Shown: positions 46,555 to 56,747, counted from the stretch's first letter. The stretch is 64,000 bases of DNA from SAR86 cluster bacterium (GCA_023703615.1 CP097971.1:522315-586314); one strand, 5' to 3'. A program made the numbers and translations. The notes: generated by a model not told the origin, from the sequence alone.

Positions 46555-47738
46555 TGACTCTTTCTGGATCATTATGGCTTAAGATTGGCTTATTTTCAGT
46601 TGGCTTGGGTCAATCATTTGTTTTTGTTATTGTTCCTCCACTTGCTCGAGACCTAGGCCTATCAGAATTTCAAACATCTTTAATTTTTGCAGTTTCAGCA
46701 TTGGCATGGGCATTAACTAGTGCTTCGTGGGGAAGATTAAGTGACAAATATGGCAGAAGAAATATAGCAATGTTAGGTCTCATTGGTTACGCGCTTTCAT
46801 TGATAACTATGATTACTCCTCTTTTTCTTGTTGAAAGAAATATATTAGATGTAATTTTTTTATTTCCTCTCTTAATATTTGGTAGATTATTAAATGGACT
46901 TTTAGGTTCAGCAACGAGACCTGCTTCCTTTGCATATATTGCAGATATTACAACGTCATCAAATAGAACTGTAAAATTTGCTAGGCTGGAATCAAGTTTT
47001 TTATTAGGAACTGTCATGGGACCATTAATTGGCGGATTCTTGATTTTAATTACAAAAGAAACACCATTTTATGTATTTAGTTTTCTAGCAATTATTGCCA
47101 CATGTGGAATATATTCTAGCGTTGATAATTCATCAAAAGAAAAATCAAATTCTTCAAAGACAAGTAAAATATCATGGTTATCAAATACCGTGTGGCCTTT
47201 TTTATTAGTTGCATCAATTGGAAGTCTTTGCCAAGCTTCTTTACTTCAGTCCATAGGCTTTTATGTATATGATATTTTTTCTTATCTTGATAGATTACCA
47301 GTTATAGTCAGTATGACGTTTGCCTTATTAGCAATATCAACTATCGTTAGCCAATATATTTTTACAGATTTCTATCCTCTTAACACAACCAAACTATTGT
47401 TATGTGGAGTTTTTTTAATAATATTATCTTTTTTCATTATGGCATTTTTTAATAAAATTTTAATTTATTACATATCTATAGTTATTAATGGTTTAGGCGG
47501 TGGAATGCTAAGGCCAGGCATATCATCAGCTTTGTCCTTATCACAAAATCCTTCTAACCAAGGTTCAGCAGCGGGCTACCTTGGATCTGTATATCCTATT
47601 GGACATATGTTAACACCATTTGTAGCGATGCCCATATATGCTCTAAATCCTGCATACTTGTATTATTTCAGTTCAATCTTATGTATTGTTTTAATTATAT
47701 TTATAATAGTGCATCCAATTTTTAAAAATAAATATTAG
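46554..47738 (+). CDS. MFS transporter (drug:H+ antiporter type)
   Basis: This 394-residue protein has about 12 helices. The loop between helices 2 and 3 is ASWGRLSDKYGRRNIAMLG, the MFS A motif, and GRLLNGLLGSATRPASFAYIADIT is like motif-C region of tetracycline-type efflux pumps. Substrate is unknown. It overlaps trpS by one base and is followed after two bases by hemH. Confidence 0.85.
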   Translation: MTLSGSLWLKIGLFSVGLGQSFVFVIVPPLARDLGLSEFQTSLIFAVSALAWALTSASWGRLSDKYGRRNIAMLGLIGYALSLITMITPLFLVERNILDVIFLFPLLIFGRLLNGLLGSATRPASFAYIADITTSSNRTVKFARLESSFLLGTVMGPLIGGFLILITKETPFYVFSFLAIIATCGIYSSVDNSSKEKSNSSKTSKISWLSNTVWPFLLVASIGSLCQASLLQSIGFYVYDIFSYLDRLPVIVSMTFALLAISTIVSQYIFTDFYPLNTTKLLLCGVFLIILSFFIMAFFNKILIYYISIVINGLGGGMLRPGISSALSLSQNPSNQGSAAGYLGSVYPIGHMLTPFVAMPIYALNPAYLYYFSSILCIVLIIFIIVHPIFKNKY

Positions 47739-47740
47739 AT

Positions 47741-48757
47741 ATGAAAAAAAGTTTATTAATTATTAACTTAGGAACTCCGAATACTCCATCTTATTTAGAT
47801 GTTTTTAAATACTTGAGGGAATTTCTATCTGACGAAAACGTCTTAAATATAAATCCTATATTAAGATTTATTCTAGTAAACTTTATAATATGTCCATTTA
47901 GATCATTTAGTTCTTCAAAGATTTATAAAAAAGTTTGGGATTCAAAAACTGGATCACCACTTCTTTACAATACTCAAATGTTGGCTGATAAGCTTTCAAA
48001 AAAATTACCTTCAATGGATATCGAATATGCAATGAGATATCAAAATCCATCTATAGAATCTAGGCTTAATAAATTATTGTCATCAAATCCTGATGAAATA
48101 ATTATATTGCCATTATTTCCTCATTATGCAGCAGCTACAACAGGGTCGGTTTTTAAAGAGATTGCAAGATGTTTATCAAAAAAATGGGTTGTACCTAAGA
48201 TAACATTCATTAATCAATTTTATGATAATTCTAAATTCATTGATGCTTGGGTAGATAAAGCTTCAGCATTTAATATGGATAATTATGACAAAATAATTTT
48301 TAGTTATCACGGTGTACCAAATAGTCATGTAGATAATGTATACCCTGATTCACTTTGTATGGATAATAATTGTGAAGATGTGATTACCAATGAAAATAAA
48401 TTTTGTTATAAAGCTACCGTCTATGAAACAACAAAATTAATTGCTAGGAAGTTAAATATTGATGAATCCTCCTATGTAGTAACTTTTCAATCTAGACTTA
48501 CTAACAAGTGGTTAGAACCTTTCACAGATAATATCTTAAAAGAAATGCCTACTAAAGATGTTAATAAAGTACTAATCTTTTCGCCAGCTTTCACAGCTGA
48601 TTGCCTTGAGACAATAATTGAGCTTGGCGATGAATATAAAGAATTATTCATTGAGTCCGGTGGAGATACATTAGATTTTGTTCCGTCATTAAATTATTCT
48701 GAAAAATGGACTGACGCAATTGTTGATATCGTTTCATCTAAATCAGATAATAGCTAA
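47741..48757 (+). CDS. hemH: Ferrochelatase
   Basis: This 338-residue enzyme inserts iron into protoporphyrin IX, the last step of heme synthesis. The start LLIINLGTPNTPSYLDVFKYLREFL is a family signature. The metal-site histidine is H190 in FSYHGVPNSH, and ETIIELGDEYKELF holds the second conserved acidic site. It lies two bases after the MFS gene and directly before the dienoyl-CoA reductase gene. Confidence 0.95.
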   Translation: MKKSLLIINLGTPNTPSYLDVFKYLREFLSDENVLNINPILRFILVNFIICPFRSFSSSKIYKKVWDSKTGSPLLYNTQMLADKLSKKLPSMDIEYAMRYQNPSIESRLNKLLSSNPDEIIILPLFPHYAAATTGSVFKEIARCLSKKWVVPKITFINQFYDNSKFIDAWVDKASAFNMDNYDKIIFSYHGVPNSHVDNVYPDSLCMDNNCEDVITNENKFCYKATVYETTKLIARKLNIDESSYVVTFQSRLTNKWLEPFTDNILKEMPTKDVNKVLIFSPAFTADCLETIIELGDEYKELFIESGGDTLDFVPSLNYSEKWTDAIVDIVSSKSDNS

Positions 48758-49627
48758 ATGTTTAGAAAAGATTTGCTTAAAGATAAAAGAATTTTAATTA
48801 CTGGCGGTGGAACTGGTCTTGGAAAAGAGATGGCATTTCATTATGCAGAACATGGCGCTCATTTGTTTATATGTGGAAGAAGGCTCAATATGTTGGAGGA
48901 AACTGCCTCAGAAATATTTAAAAAATTTGGTACAAAAGTAGAATGTAAAGTTTTGGATATAAGAGCTTCAAAAGACGTTGATGACTATATAGAAGATATT
49001 TTTACAACTGGTCCACTTGATGGACTGGTAAATAATGCAGCAGGTAATTTTATTTCACCAACAAAAGATCTTTCACACAAAGGATTTGATGCTATTGCTA
49101 ATATTGTTTTTCATGGAACTTTTTATATAACACATTCAGTTGGAAAAAGATGGATTGATACAAACCACAAAGGAACAATCATTTCAATATTAACTACATG
49201 GGTATGGACTGGATCACCATATGTTGTTCCATCAGCAATGTCCAAGTCTGGTTTAAATGCTATGACTAAGTCGCTTGCAGCTGAGTGGGGAAAGTATGGC
49301 ATAAGAGTCAATGCTATAGCACCAGGACCATTTCCTACTAAAGGAGCGTGGGAAAGACTAAATCCAGGTGACGAAGATGAAGCAATGATGGGCAAGGTGC
49401 CTTTGGGAAGAACTGGTGAAATGAATGAATTACAAAATCTTGCAACATTCTTAATGGCTGATGGTTGTGATTATTTAACAGGCCAGACTATTGGTATAGA
49501 TGGAGCTCAATATCTTACAGGTGGGGGAACTTTTTCTGAATTAGACAGATTGTCAGATTCAGATTGGGAACAAATGAGAAACATGATAAGGTCAGCAAAT
49601 AATAAAGATAAAGCAGATAGGAAATAG
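48758..49627 (+). CDS. SDR-type 2,4-dienoyl-CoA reductase (mitochondrial DECR-like)
   Basis: This 289-residue SDR has TGGGTGLG at residues 15-22 and NNAAGNF. The usual Tyr of YxxxK is serine: S159-x3-K163 in VVPSAMSKSGLNAM, followed by KSLAAEWGKYGIRVNAIAPGP, exactly the pattern of animal DECR1. It would reduce dienoyl-CoA with NADPH so unsaturated fatty acids can be oxidised; E. coli uses the unrelated FadH. It lies between hemH (zero gap) and the aldehyde dehydrogenase (one base). Confidence 0.85.
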   Translation: MFRKDLLKDKRILITGGGTGLGKEMAFHYAEHGAHLFICGRRLNMLEETASEIFKKFGTKVECKVLDIRASKDVDDYIEDIFTTGPLDGLVNNAAGNFISPTKDLSHKGFDAIANIVFHGTFYITHSVGKRWIDTNHKGTIISILTTWVWTGSPYVVPSAMSKSGLNAMTKSLAAEWGKYGIRVNAIAPGPFPTKGAWERLNPGDEDEAMMGKVPLGRTGEMNELQNLATFLMADGCDYLTGQTIGIDGAQYLTGGGTFSELDRLSDSDWEQMRNMIRSANNKDKADRK

Positions 49628-49628
49628 T

Positions 49629-51071
49629 ATGGAAAATATTGAAACAACTGATTCTAAGATGAATGACGTGCTTGAAATGCAAAAGGATTATTTTATAAAA
49701 AATGGTCCACCTTCACTTGAATTGAGAATTGATAGATTAAACAGACTCAAGAATTTAATTCTTAATAACAAGACAGAAATAATAAAATCAATTAATGATG
49801 ATTTTGGAAATAGGTCAGACAATGCCTCTTTATTGAGTGATATATATATGATCATTCAATCAATTAGTTATGCTAGTAAGAATTTAAATCATTGGACTAA
49901 GTCAGAAAAAAGATCGTCGAATTTTCCATTTAATTTATTCGGAGCAAAATCATACATCCAATATGAACCCTTAGGAACTGTTGGTATGATTTCGCCATGG
50001 AATTTTCCTGTTAATTTATCATTAAACCCACTTGTTGCTATTTTTGCTGCAGGAAACCAGGTTATGCATAAACCAAGTGAAATAACACCAAATACTGCTG
50101 CACTAATTAAAAAACTATGTGATGAAAATTACGATGAGCATGAGCTTGCAACATTTTTAGGTGGTCCAGATATTGGAGAGGAGTTTTCAAATCTCAAATT
50201 TGACCATTTGTTATATACTGGAAGTAGTAATGTTGGCAGACACGTAATGAAAGCAGCATCTAATAATCTAGTTCCAGTGACTTTAGAATTAGGAGGAAAG
50301 TCTCCAGTAATAATTAGTAATACTGCTGATATTAAAACTTCTGCAAAAAGAATAATGTTTGGTAAAACACTTAATGCAGGTCAAATATGTCTAGCTCCAG
50401 ACTATGTAATAGTTCAAAAACAAGTAAAAGACGATTTCATAGCAGAGGCAAAAAATGTTGTAACTGAGTTTTTTCCAGATATAAAAAATAATAATGATTA
50501 CACTTCAATAATTAATCAAAAACACTATGATCGAATAAATGAATTAGTTACAGATGCAAAAGAAAAGGGTGCTAAGGTTATAGAAATTAATCCAGCTGAT
50601 GAAGATTTTACCCAACAAGAGTTCTATAAAATACCACCAACTCTTATAGTAAACGCAAATGATAGTATGAATATCATGCACGAAGAAATATTTGGACCAG
50701 TTCTCCCAGTTGTTTCCTATGACGAATTAGATGAAGCTGTTGAATTAATTAACTCAAAAGATAAACCTCTTGGACTATATTATTTTGGTAAAGATAACAA
50801 AGAGCAAGCAAATGTTTTATCAAAAACCTCATCTGGCGGCGTAACCATAAATAATGTTGTTGGACATATACAACAAATGGATCTTCCTTTTGGCGGTGTA
50901 GGAAATTCTGGAACAGGCAGATACCAATCTCATGATGGTTTTAAAAATTTCTCAAATGCTAGAGCGATATACAAAGATGTTGATTCAAGATGGGATAAAT
51001 TATTACTTGGAGCTATAAGGCCTCCTTATAAACAAAGCATTGAAAAAATATTAAAAGTATTAATGAAATAA
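49629..51071 (+). CDS. Aldehyde dehydrogenase (coniferyl aldehyde/class 3 type)
   Basis: This 480-residue NAD(P)-dependent enzyme has general base E220 in TLELGGKSP and nucleophile C254 in NAGQICLAPDY. The start QKDYFIKNGPPSLELRIDRL fits the coniferyl-aldehyde dehydrogenase subgroup, and the C-terminal GAIRPPYKQSIEKILK is like class 3 ALDH. It oxidises fatty or aromatic aldehydes to acids. It lies one base after the dienoyl-CoA reductase gene, in line with fatty acid use. Confidence 0.88.
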   Translation: MENIETTDSKMNDVLEMQKDYFIKNGPPSLELRIDRLNRLKNLILNNKTEIIKSINDDFGNRSDNASLLSDIYMIIQSISYASKNLNHWTKSEKRSSNFPFNLFGAKSYIQYEPLGTVGMISPWNFPVNLSLNPLVAIFAAGNQVMHKPSEITPNTAALIKKLCDENYDEHELATFLGGPDIGEEFSNLKFDHLLYTGSSNVGRHVMKAASNNLVPVTLELGGKSPVIISNTADIKTSAKRIMFGKTLNAGQICLAPDYVIVQKQVKDDFIAEAKNVVTEFFPDIKNNNDYTSIINQKHYDRINELVTDAKEKGAKVIEINPADEDFTQQEFYKIPPTLIVNANDSMNIMHEEIFGPVLPVVSYDELDEAVELINSKDKPLGLYYFGKDNKEQANVLSKTSSGGVTINNVVGHIQQMDLPFGGVGNSGTGRYQSHDGFKNFSNARAIYKDVDSRWDKLLLGAIRPPYKQSIEKILKVLMK

Positions 51072-51077
51072 TTCATT

Positions 51078-52313
51078 GTGATTTCTTTGCCGTTTGAACT
51101 TGCTCTTAAATACTTAAAATCCAACAAGGGCGGATTATTCTCTTTTACATCAATACTAGCAATTGTTGGTCTATGTGTTGGTGTCTCAAGTTTAATTATT
51201 GTTACATCTGTAATGAATGGTTTTGAAAAGGAATTGCAAAATAGAATACTTGGTGTTGTTCCCCACACATTAATAACATCAAATGAACCAATTCAGAATT
51301 ATGCATCTATTATTACAGATCTTGAAAAACAGGATAATATTTTACAAGCATCACCGTATATATCATTTCAAGCCATAAGCTCATCTGAATATTCGAATAG
51401 AGGCGTTATGGTAACTGGAATTGATCATAAAAAAGAAAAATTAATATCCATAATTCCTCAATACGTCATTGATGGATCAATAGAATTTTTAGAAAAACCT
51501 AACTCTATAATTATTGGTTCATGGTTAGCTGCCGATTTAGGAGTTTTCTTAGGCGATAAAATAAATATAACCACAACAGATATCAAAACTTCAATTATTG
51601 GCTCTTATCCAAAATCAATAGAAGTTGAAATAGTTGCTATTTTTGAATTAAGGGCTGAAATAGATCAATCTCTTACATTCATTTCTCATCAAACAGCTCA
51701 AAAATTAAAAGGATTAGATACTAGTACTCAAGCAATAAGATTAAAAACTTCTAACTTATTTGATGCAGATAAAATCTCAATAGAAGCTATATCAAGTCTT
51801 GATAGATCAAATCAAGATTTTGGTTATATTTCATGGAAAGAAACACATGGAACATTGTTTGAAGCAATTAAATTTGAAAAATTATTAATAGGAATGATGC
51901 TTTTTTTAATAGTATTCGTCGCATCAATAATGGTTCTGTCTACAATCTTAATGACAGTTAAATCTAAAGAAAAAGAAATAGCTATATTAAAAACTATTGG
52001 TACAGATGACAAAACTCTAATATTAATATTTTTTTATCAAGGACTTATCATCAGTACTATTGGAGTTTTTATAGGTATATTAATTGGCCTATTAGTAACA
52101 CCAAATATTACCTACTTGGTTGAATTTATTGAAAATATTTTAAATAGAAGTCTCTTGGCTGAATATTTTATAAATTATTTTCCTTATAGTTTTAATAATT
52201 CTCAAATCGTGACAGTTGCATTTTTTTCACTACTGTTTGGAATAATTTTTTCTATAATTCCAGCAATAAAAGCAACAAGCATAATTCCAGCAGAAATTCT
52301 TAGACATGATTAA
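51078..52313 (+). CDS. lolC: Lipoprotein-releasing transporter membrane subunit LolC/LolE
   Basis: This 411-residue permease has an N-terminal helix, a large periplasmic domain (about residues 45-265) and three C-terminal helices of the FtsX type. LALKYLKSNKGGLFSFTSILAIVGLCVGVSSLIIV is the family start. With LolD it lifts outer-membrane lipoproteins from the inner membrane. No second LolC/E gene follows, so it probably works as a homodimer (LolF-type). The start is GTG. It overlaps lolD by eight bases. Confidence 0.92.
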   Translation: MISLPFELALKYLKSNKGGLFSFTSILAIVGLCVGVSSLIIVTSVMNGFEKELQNRILGVVPHTLITSNEPIQNYASIITDLEKQDNILQASPYISFQAISSSEYSNRGVMVTGIDHKKEKLISIIPQYVIDGSIEFLEKPNSIIIGSWLAADLGVFLGDKINITTTDIKTSIIGSYPKSIEVEIVAIFELRAEIDQSLTFISHQTAQKLKGLDTSTQAIRLKTSNLFDADKISIEAISSLDRSNQDFGYISWKETHGTLFEAIKFEKLLIGMMLFLIVFVASIMVLSTILMTVKSKEKEIAILKTIGTDDKTLILIFFYQGLIISTIGVFIGILIGLLVTPNITYLVEFIENILNRSLLAEYFINYFPYSFNNSQIVTVAFFSLLFGIIFSIIPAIKATSIIPAEILRHD

Positions 52314-52989
52314 TCTCGAGGCAAAAGATATTTCAAAGTCATTTTTTATTAAACATGATGAACTTAAGATACTTAAAAATATTAATTTATCGATTAATCA
52401 AGGTGAGCTAATAGCAATTACAGGCGCATCAGGATCAGGAAAATCTACCTTATTGCATATTCTTGCTTCTTTAGACTCTCCAACAACTGGCAGTGTTTAT
52501 TTTAAAAACAAACAAGTCAATAATATGTCTAAATCTATGTTAAGTAGTATCAGGTTGTTGAACTTTGGTTTTGTTTATCAATTTCATCATTTATTGGCTG
52601 ACTTAACTGTTTTAGAAAATATAATATTGCCAGGAAAGATCTTAGGTACAAAAAAAGAAGTTTTATTGGAATATGCATATTTTATTATTAATTTTCTAGA
52701 TCTGGAAAAAAGACTAAATCATTTACCTTGGAAATTGTCTGGAGGTGAAAGACAAAGGGTTGCTGTTGCAAGAGCATTAATTAATAAGCCTAATATTATT
52801 TTTTTAGATGAACCTACAGGCAACTTAGATATTAAAAACTCAAAAATTTTACAAGAACTAATTTTAAAAATTGCCAAAGATGAGAATATTTCGATCATTG
52901 CTGCTACTCATGATCAAGATTTTATGACTAAGTTTAAAAAACTATATAAAATAGAGAATTCTAATCTTTATGAGGTTGAAAATGTCTGA
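52306..52989 (+). CDS. lolD: Lipoprotein-releasing ABC ATPase LolD
   Basis: This 227-residue ATPase has Walker A GASGSGKST at residues 40-48, LSGGERQRVAVARAL and the Walker B IIFLDEPTGNLD. It powers lipoprotein release to LolA (8072). It overlaps lolC by eight bases and exbB by eight bases, so the three are coupled. Confidence 0.95.
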   Translation: MINLEAKDISKSFFIKHDELKILKNINLSINQGELIAITGASGSGKSTLLHILASLDSPTTGSVYFKNKQVNNMSKSMLSSIRLLNFGFVYQFHHLLADLTVLENIILPGKILGTKKEVLLEYAYFIINFLDLEKRLNHLPWKLSGGERQRVAVARALINKPNIIFLDEPTGNLDIKNSKILQELILKIAKDENISIIAATHDQDFMTKFKKLYKIENSNLYEVENV

Positions 52990-53581
52990 ATTTATAATAG
53001 CAGGAGGGCCGTTCATGTGGCCTTTGCTGATTTGTAGTGTTTTGATAATTTCAATAACAATTGAAAGGTTGTGGTTTTTACAAAATAGATTGGTGCAACC
53101 CAAAGGATTAACCAATCAAATCATAAACTTGTTTCATAAAAATCTTATTTCAGAAAAACAATCCTTAGAAATTATGCAACTTTCATCCCTTGGATATCTT
53201 TTAATAAATTGTATTAAATATAAAGATTTACCAAGAGAAAATTTAGAATCAAAACTAGAAGAAAAAGCTATTGAGGTTAAGTATACCCTTGAAAGAAATC
53301 TTACAATGCTTGGAACAATTGCAATGATAAGTCCATTACTTGGTTTGTTAGGTACTGTAGTTGGAATGATAACAGCTTTTACTAGCTTGACTGAAGTATC
53401 AGGTGCTAATCCTGATTTATTAGCATCAGGTATTTCCCAGGCATTAATAACAACTGCGTTAGGCCTGTTTATCGCTGTCCCAGGTTTAATACTTCATAAA
53501 TATTTTGAACAAAAAGTTTCATATCACTTAATAGCACTTCAAACGGAAGTATCAAACTTTATCGATGTTATTAATAAATGA
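52982..53581 (+). CDS. exbB: ExbB/TolQ-type proton channel
   Basis: This 199-residue inner-membrane protein has three helices. The MotA/TolQ/ExbB core is LERNLTMLGTIAMISPLLGLLGTVVGMITAF and SGISQALITTALGLFIAVPGLI. With ExbD it uses proton flow to energise TonB or Tol. Three TonB receptors in this window would need such a complex; no tonB was seen. The ATG at 52982 is preferred over an in-frame ATG at 52970 because the shorter start gives the normal N-terminus and overlaps lolD by eight bases. Confidence 0.9.
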   Translation: MSEFIIAGGPFMWPLLICSVLIISITIERLWFLQNRLVQPKGLTNQIINLFHKNLISEKQSLEIMQLSSLGYLLINCIKYKDLPRENLESKLEEKAIEVKYTLERNLTMLGTIAMISPLLGLLGTVVGMITAFTSLTEVSGANPDLLASGISQALITTALGLFIAVPGLILHKYFEQKVSYHLIALQTEVSNFIDVINK

Positions 53582-53979
53582 AATTCCTTAATCAAACTAA
53601 ATCTAATTTCAGTATTGAAATAACACCTTTAATTGACATCGTTTTTTTATTAGTAATTTTTTTTGTTGTAACGTCTAAGGTTGGAGATTCCCAATTTTTA
53701 TCTTTAGATTTACCTAAAACTGAATCATTTAAGTACAACTCTGTCCAAACCTACAATGAAATTACTATAACATCTGAGGGATCTGTTTATATTAATGATA
53801 ATTTTCAAGATATAAATAATCTTGAAATGATTGAATCTTTGATATTTGATATTAATAATGATAAATCAATTATCTTAAGTGTTGATGCAAATGCATTTCA
53901 TTTGTGGGTTATTCAAATTATGGATATTTTAAATAAAAATGGTTTTAATGAAGTTCAAATAAGAACTCTTGAAAAATGA
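53578..53979 (+). CDS. exbD: ExbD/TolR-type protein
   Basis: This 133-residue protein has one N-terminal membrane helix and a periplasmic domain. D20 in TPLIDIVFLLVIFFVV is the conserved proton-carrying aspartate. The C-terminal part (ILSVDANAFHLWVIQIMDILNKNGF) fits ExbD. It starts inside the exbB stop (ATGA) and is followed by msbA-lpxK in the same way. Confidence 0.93.
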   Translation: MKFLNQTKSNFSIEITPLIDIVFLLVIFFVVTSKVGDSQFLSLDLPKTESFKYNSVQTYNEITITSEGSVYINDNFQDINNLEMIESLIFDINNDKSIILSVDANAFHLWVIQIMDILNKNGFNEVQIRTLEK

Positions 53980-56747
53980 AAAAAAGTGATCTTAGAAGAC
54001 TATTTGAATACACATTAAGATATAAGATATCTTTTTTTATAAGCATTATTGGTTTTATTTTATTTGCATCTGCAGATATTGCAGCAGTTGAATGGATTAG
54101 AAGAATTATTGGATATATTAGTTCAGATGAAACTAATTTTAGTTCAATATTGGCTTTGTCATTAATTTTTATTGGAATTGGAAGAGGTGCTGGATTTTTT
54201 ATTGGGAATTATTTTATGTCTAGAGTAGGTTTTGGAATAGTTCATGATATGAGGGGCGAGCTATTTAAAAAATTACATTCTTTACCGAAAAGTTATTTTG
54301 ACGATAATCAGTCTGGTCAACTTATTAATAGAATTACATTTACCACAACACAAGTATCAGGCGCTGCCTCTAATGCGGTAAAAACCATTGTTAAAGAAGG
54401 TTTTTTATTAATTGGTTTATTTTTCTACTTGTTGTTTCTTAATTGGAAATTAACATTATTATTAATTGGTACTGCACCGCTAATTGCAATAATTGTTTAC
54501 TTTGCTGGCAAAAGATTAAAAAAATTAGCCACAAGAATTCAAACAGCAATGGGTGATGTTACGCACATAGCATCGGAAGCAGTTGATGGTCATGTTGAGA
54601 TCAAATCATTTAATGCAGAAGAATACGAAAATTCTAGATTTAAAGATGCCAATCAATCAAATAGGAAGCAAAATTTGAAGTTAGAAGCTACTGGAAATCT
54701 TGCCACTCCAATAATACAGATATTAGTATCAGTATCATTATCATTAGTAGCATATTTTGCACTTGGTCAACAGCTTGGTATAACATTAGATCCTGAAACT
54801 TTTGTTGCATTTTTTTCTGCTGCTGGATTAATGGCTAAACCAGTAAGACAACTATCAAATGTTAATATTGTTATTCAAAAAGGACTAGCCGCTGCTAGTG
54901 AAATTTTTGAACAACTTGACCAAAATGAAGAGAAAAATCTTGGTGAATTAAAAGATCCTATCATGGGTAATATATCCTTTGAAAATGTTTCTTTCTCCTA
55001 TGATTCCAGTAAACAAGTTCTTAATAATATTAATTTTGAAATTAATACAAATGATACAGTTGCGATCGTTGGTAAGTCTGGCTCGGGAAAAACTACTCTT
55101 GCAAATCTTATTCCTCGTTTTTATAACAATAATTCTGGAAATATTTTTATTGATGGAATACCTATAGATAAATATGATCTCGAATATTTAAGATCTTCTA
55201 TATCTATAGTTAATCAATCTCCAACATTATTCAATGACACAATAGCTAAAAATATTGCCTATGGTGATAAAAATATAGATTTTGAAAAAATTTATGAATC
55301 GGCAAGGTTGTCTGGTTGTACAGAATTCATTGAAAACTTACCAGAAGGCTTTGAATCAGAAATTGGAGATGATGGAGTTTTATTGTCCGGTGGTCAAAGA
55401 CAAAGATTAGCAATTGCAAGAGCATTTTATAAAAACTCTCCAATCATAATTTTAGATGAAGCTACTTCATCACTTGATTCAGAATCTGAACTTATTGTTC
55501 AAGAGGCATTAGAAAAATTAATATCAGACAGAACCACTATTGTTATCGCTCATAGACTATCAACGATAGAAAATGCCTCAAAAATTTTAGTCCTTGATAA
55601 TGGCAATTTGGTTGAATCTGGTTCACATAAGGAATTATTAAATAGTGATGGTATATATAAATCACTCTATAAAAATGCATTTGAGGATTCATCACCAAGT
55701 AAAGATACAAAAAATAAATCTAATCAAATACTTGTTCCTACTTATGAAAATGAACCATCTTCTAGTTTTGTTATAGATAGCTGGTATAAAAAAAGTATTT
55801 GGCTATACATCCTTTATCCTTTTTCACTAATTTTCTCTTTTTTAATAAAAAGTAGAAAACAAAGAATACTTAAAAATACAAAATCTACATATAGATCAAA
55901 GATACCATTAATTGTCGTTGGTAATATTAATATAGGTGGAACAGGCAAAACTCCATTAGTAAAATATTTAGCACAAAAACTAATTGATCATGGTTTTAAA
56001 CCAGGGCTCGTGAGTAGGGGTTATGGAGGCAAATTTAAAGAAACATTAAAAGTTGATATGAGTACACCAGTTAAAAAGACTGGTGATGAAGCACAGATTT
56101 TATCAAAACTAAATGTGCCATTTTATATTGACAAAAATAGGGTTAGAGCAGTTAAAAAACTAGAAAAAGAAAATGATTGTGACTTAATAATTTCAGATGA
56201 TGGTTTGCAACATTACAAAATGCAAAGAGACTTAGAAATAATAGTTGTAGATGGGAATAGGCGTTTTGGAAATAACTTATTATTCCCGGCAGGACCCCTA
56301 AGAGAACCTGTAAATAGACTTAATGATGCAGATTTTATTGTTAATAATGGCGGCCCAACTCAAGAAAATGAATACTTAATGAGTATCACTCCATCAAAAT
56401 TTGTTCACTTAAAATCTGGTAAATCCTACTCGATTGATAGTTGGCCTATGCATAAACAAGTCCATGCCATAGCAGGATTAGGTAATCCGGGTAGATTTTT
56501 TGACTTATTGGAGCGATTAGGGTTTGATCTAATACGCCATCCATTTCCTGACCATCATAATTTTAATGAAAATGAACTACATTTTCTTGATCATTTACCC
56601 ATTGTAATGACTGAAAAAGATGCCTCTAAGTGCAAAACAATTGATAACAATAAAATTTGGTATCTTGCAATCGAAGCTGCAGTAAATGATAAGTTTATCG
56701 ATTCAGTTATAGACAATCTATCTTTAACAAATTCTTCAAATGAATAA
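53976..56747 (+). CDS. msbA-lpxK: MsbA-LpxK fusion: lipid A flippase joined to tetraacyldisaccharide 4'-kinase
   Basis: This 923-residue protein joins two lipid A enzymes in one open frame. Residues 1 to about 570 are MsbA: six helices, Walker A GKSGSGKT (366-373), LSGGQRQRLAIARA from 470, and Walker B IIILDEATSSLD. After a short Ser/Lys-rich linker (about 572-595), LpxK begins with an amphipathic helix and has its P-loop at GNINIGGTGKTP (649-660), then SRGYGGK and DDGLQH. No Met, GTG or TTG codon lies in frame near the junction, so LpxK cannot easily be made alone. LpxK phosphorylates lipid A precursor at the inner leaflet and MsbA flips it. It overlaps exbD by four bases and kdsB by eight. 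Confidence 0.9.
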   Translation: MKKSDLRRLFEYTLRYKISFFISIIGFILFASADIAAVEWIRRIIGYISSDETNFSSILALSLIFIGIGRGAGFFIGNYFMSRVGFGIVHDMRGELFKKLHSLPKSYFDDNQSGQLINRITFTTTQVSGAASNAVKTIVKEGFLLIGLFFYLLFLNWKLTLLLIGTAPLIAIIVYFAGKRLKKLATRIQTAMGDVTHIASEAVDGHVEIKSFNAEEYENSRFKDANQSNRKQNLKLEATGNLATPIIQILVSVSLSLVAYFALGQQLGITLDPETFVAFFSAAGLMAKPVRQLSNVNIVIQKGLAAASEIFEQLDQNEEKNLGELKDPIMGNISFENVSFSYDSSKQVLNNINFEINTNDTVAIVGKSGSGKTTLANLIPRFYNNNSGNIFIDGIPIDKYDLEYLRSSISIVNQSPTLFNDTIAKNIAYGDKNIDFEKIYESARLSGCTEFIENLPEGFESEIGDDGVLLSGGQRQRLAIARAFYKNSPIIILDEATSSLDSESELIVQEALEKLISDRTTIVIAHRLSTIENASKILVLDNGNLVESGSHKELLNSDGIYKSLYKNAFEDSSPSKDTKNKSNQILVPTYENEPSSSFVIDSWYKKSIWLYILYPFSLIFSFLIKSRKQRILKNTKSTYRSKIPLIVVGNINIGGTGKTPLVKYLAQKLIDHGFKPGLVSRGYGGKFKETLKVDMSTPVKKTGDEAQILSKLNVPFYIDKNRVRAVKKLEKENDCDLIISDDGLQHYKMQRDLEIIVVDGNRRFGNNLLFPAGPLREPVNRLNDADFIVNNGGPTQENEYLMSITPSKFVHLKSGKSYSIDSWPMHKQVHAIAGLGNPGRFFDLLERLGFDLIRHPFPDHHNFNENELHFLDHLPIVMTEKDASKCKTIDNNKIWYLAIEAAVNDKFIDSVIDNLSLTNSSNE

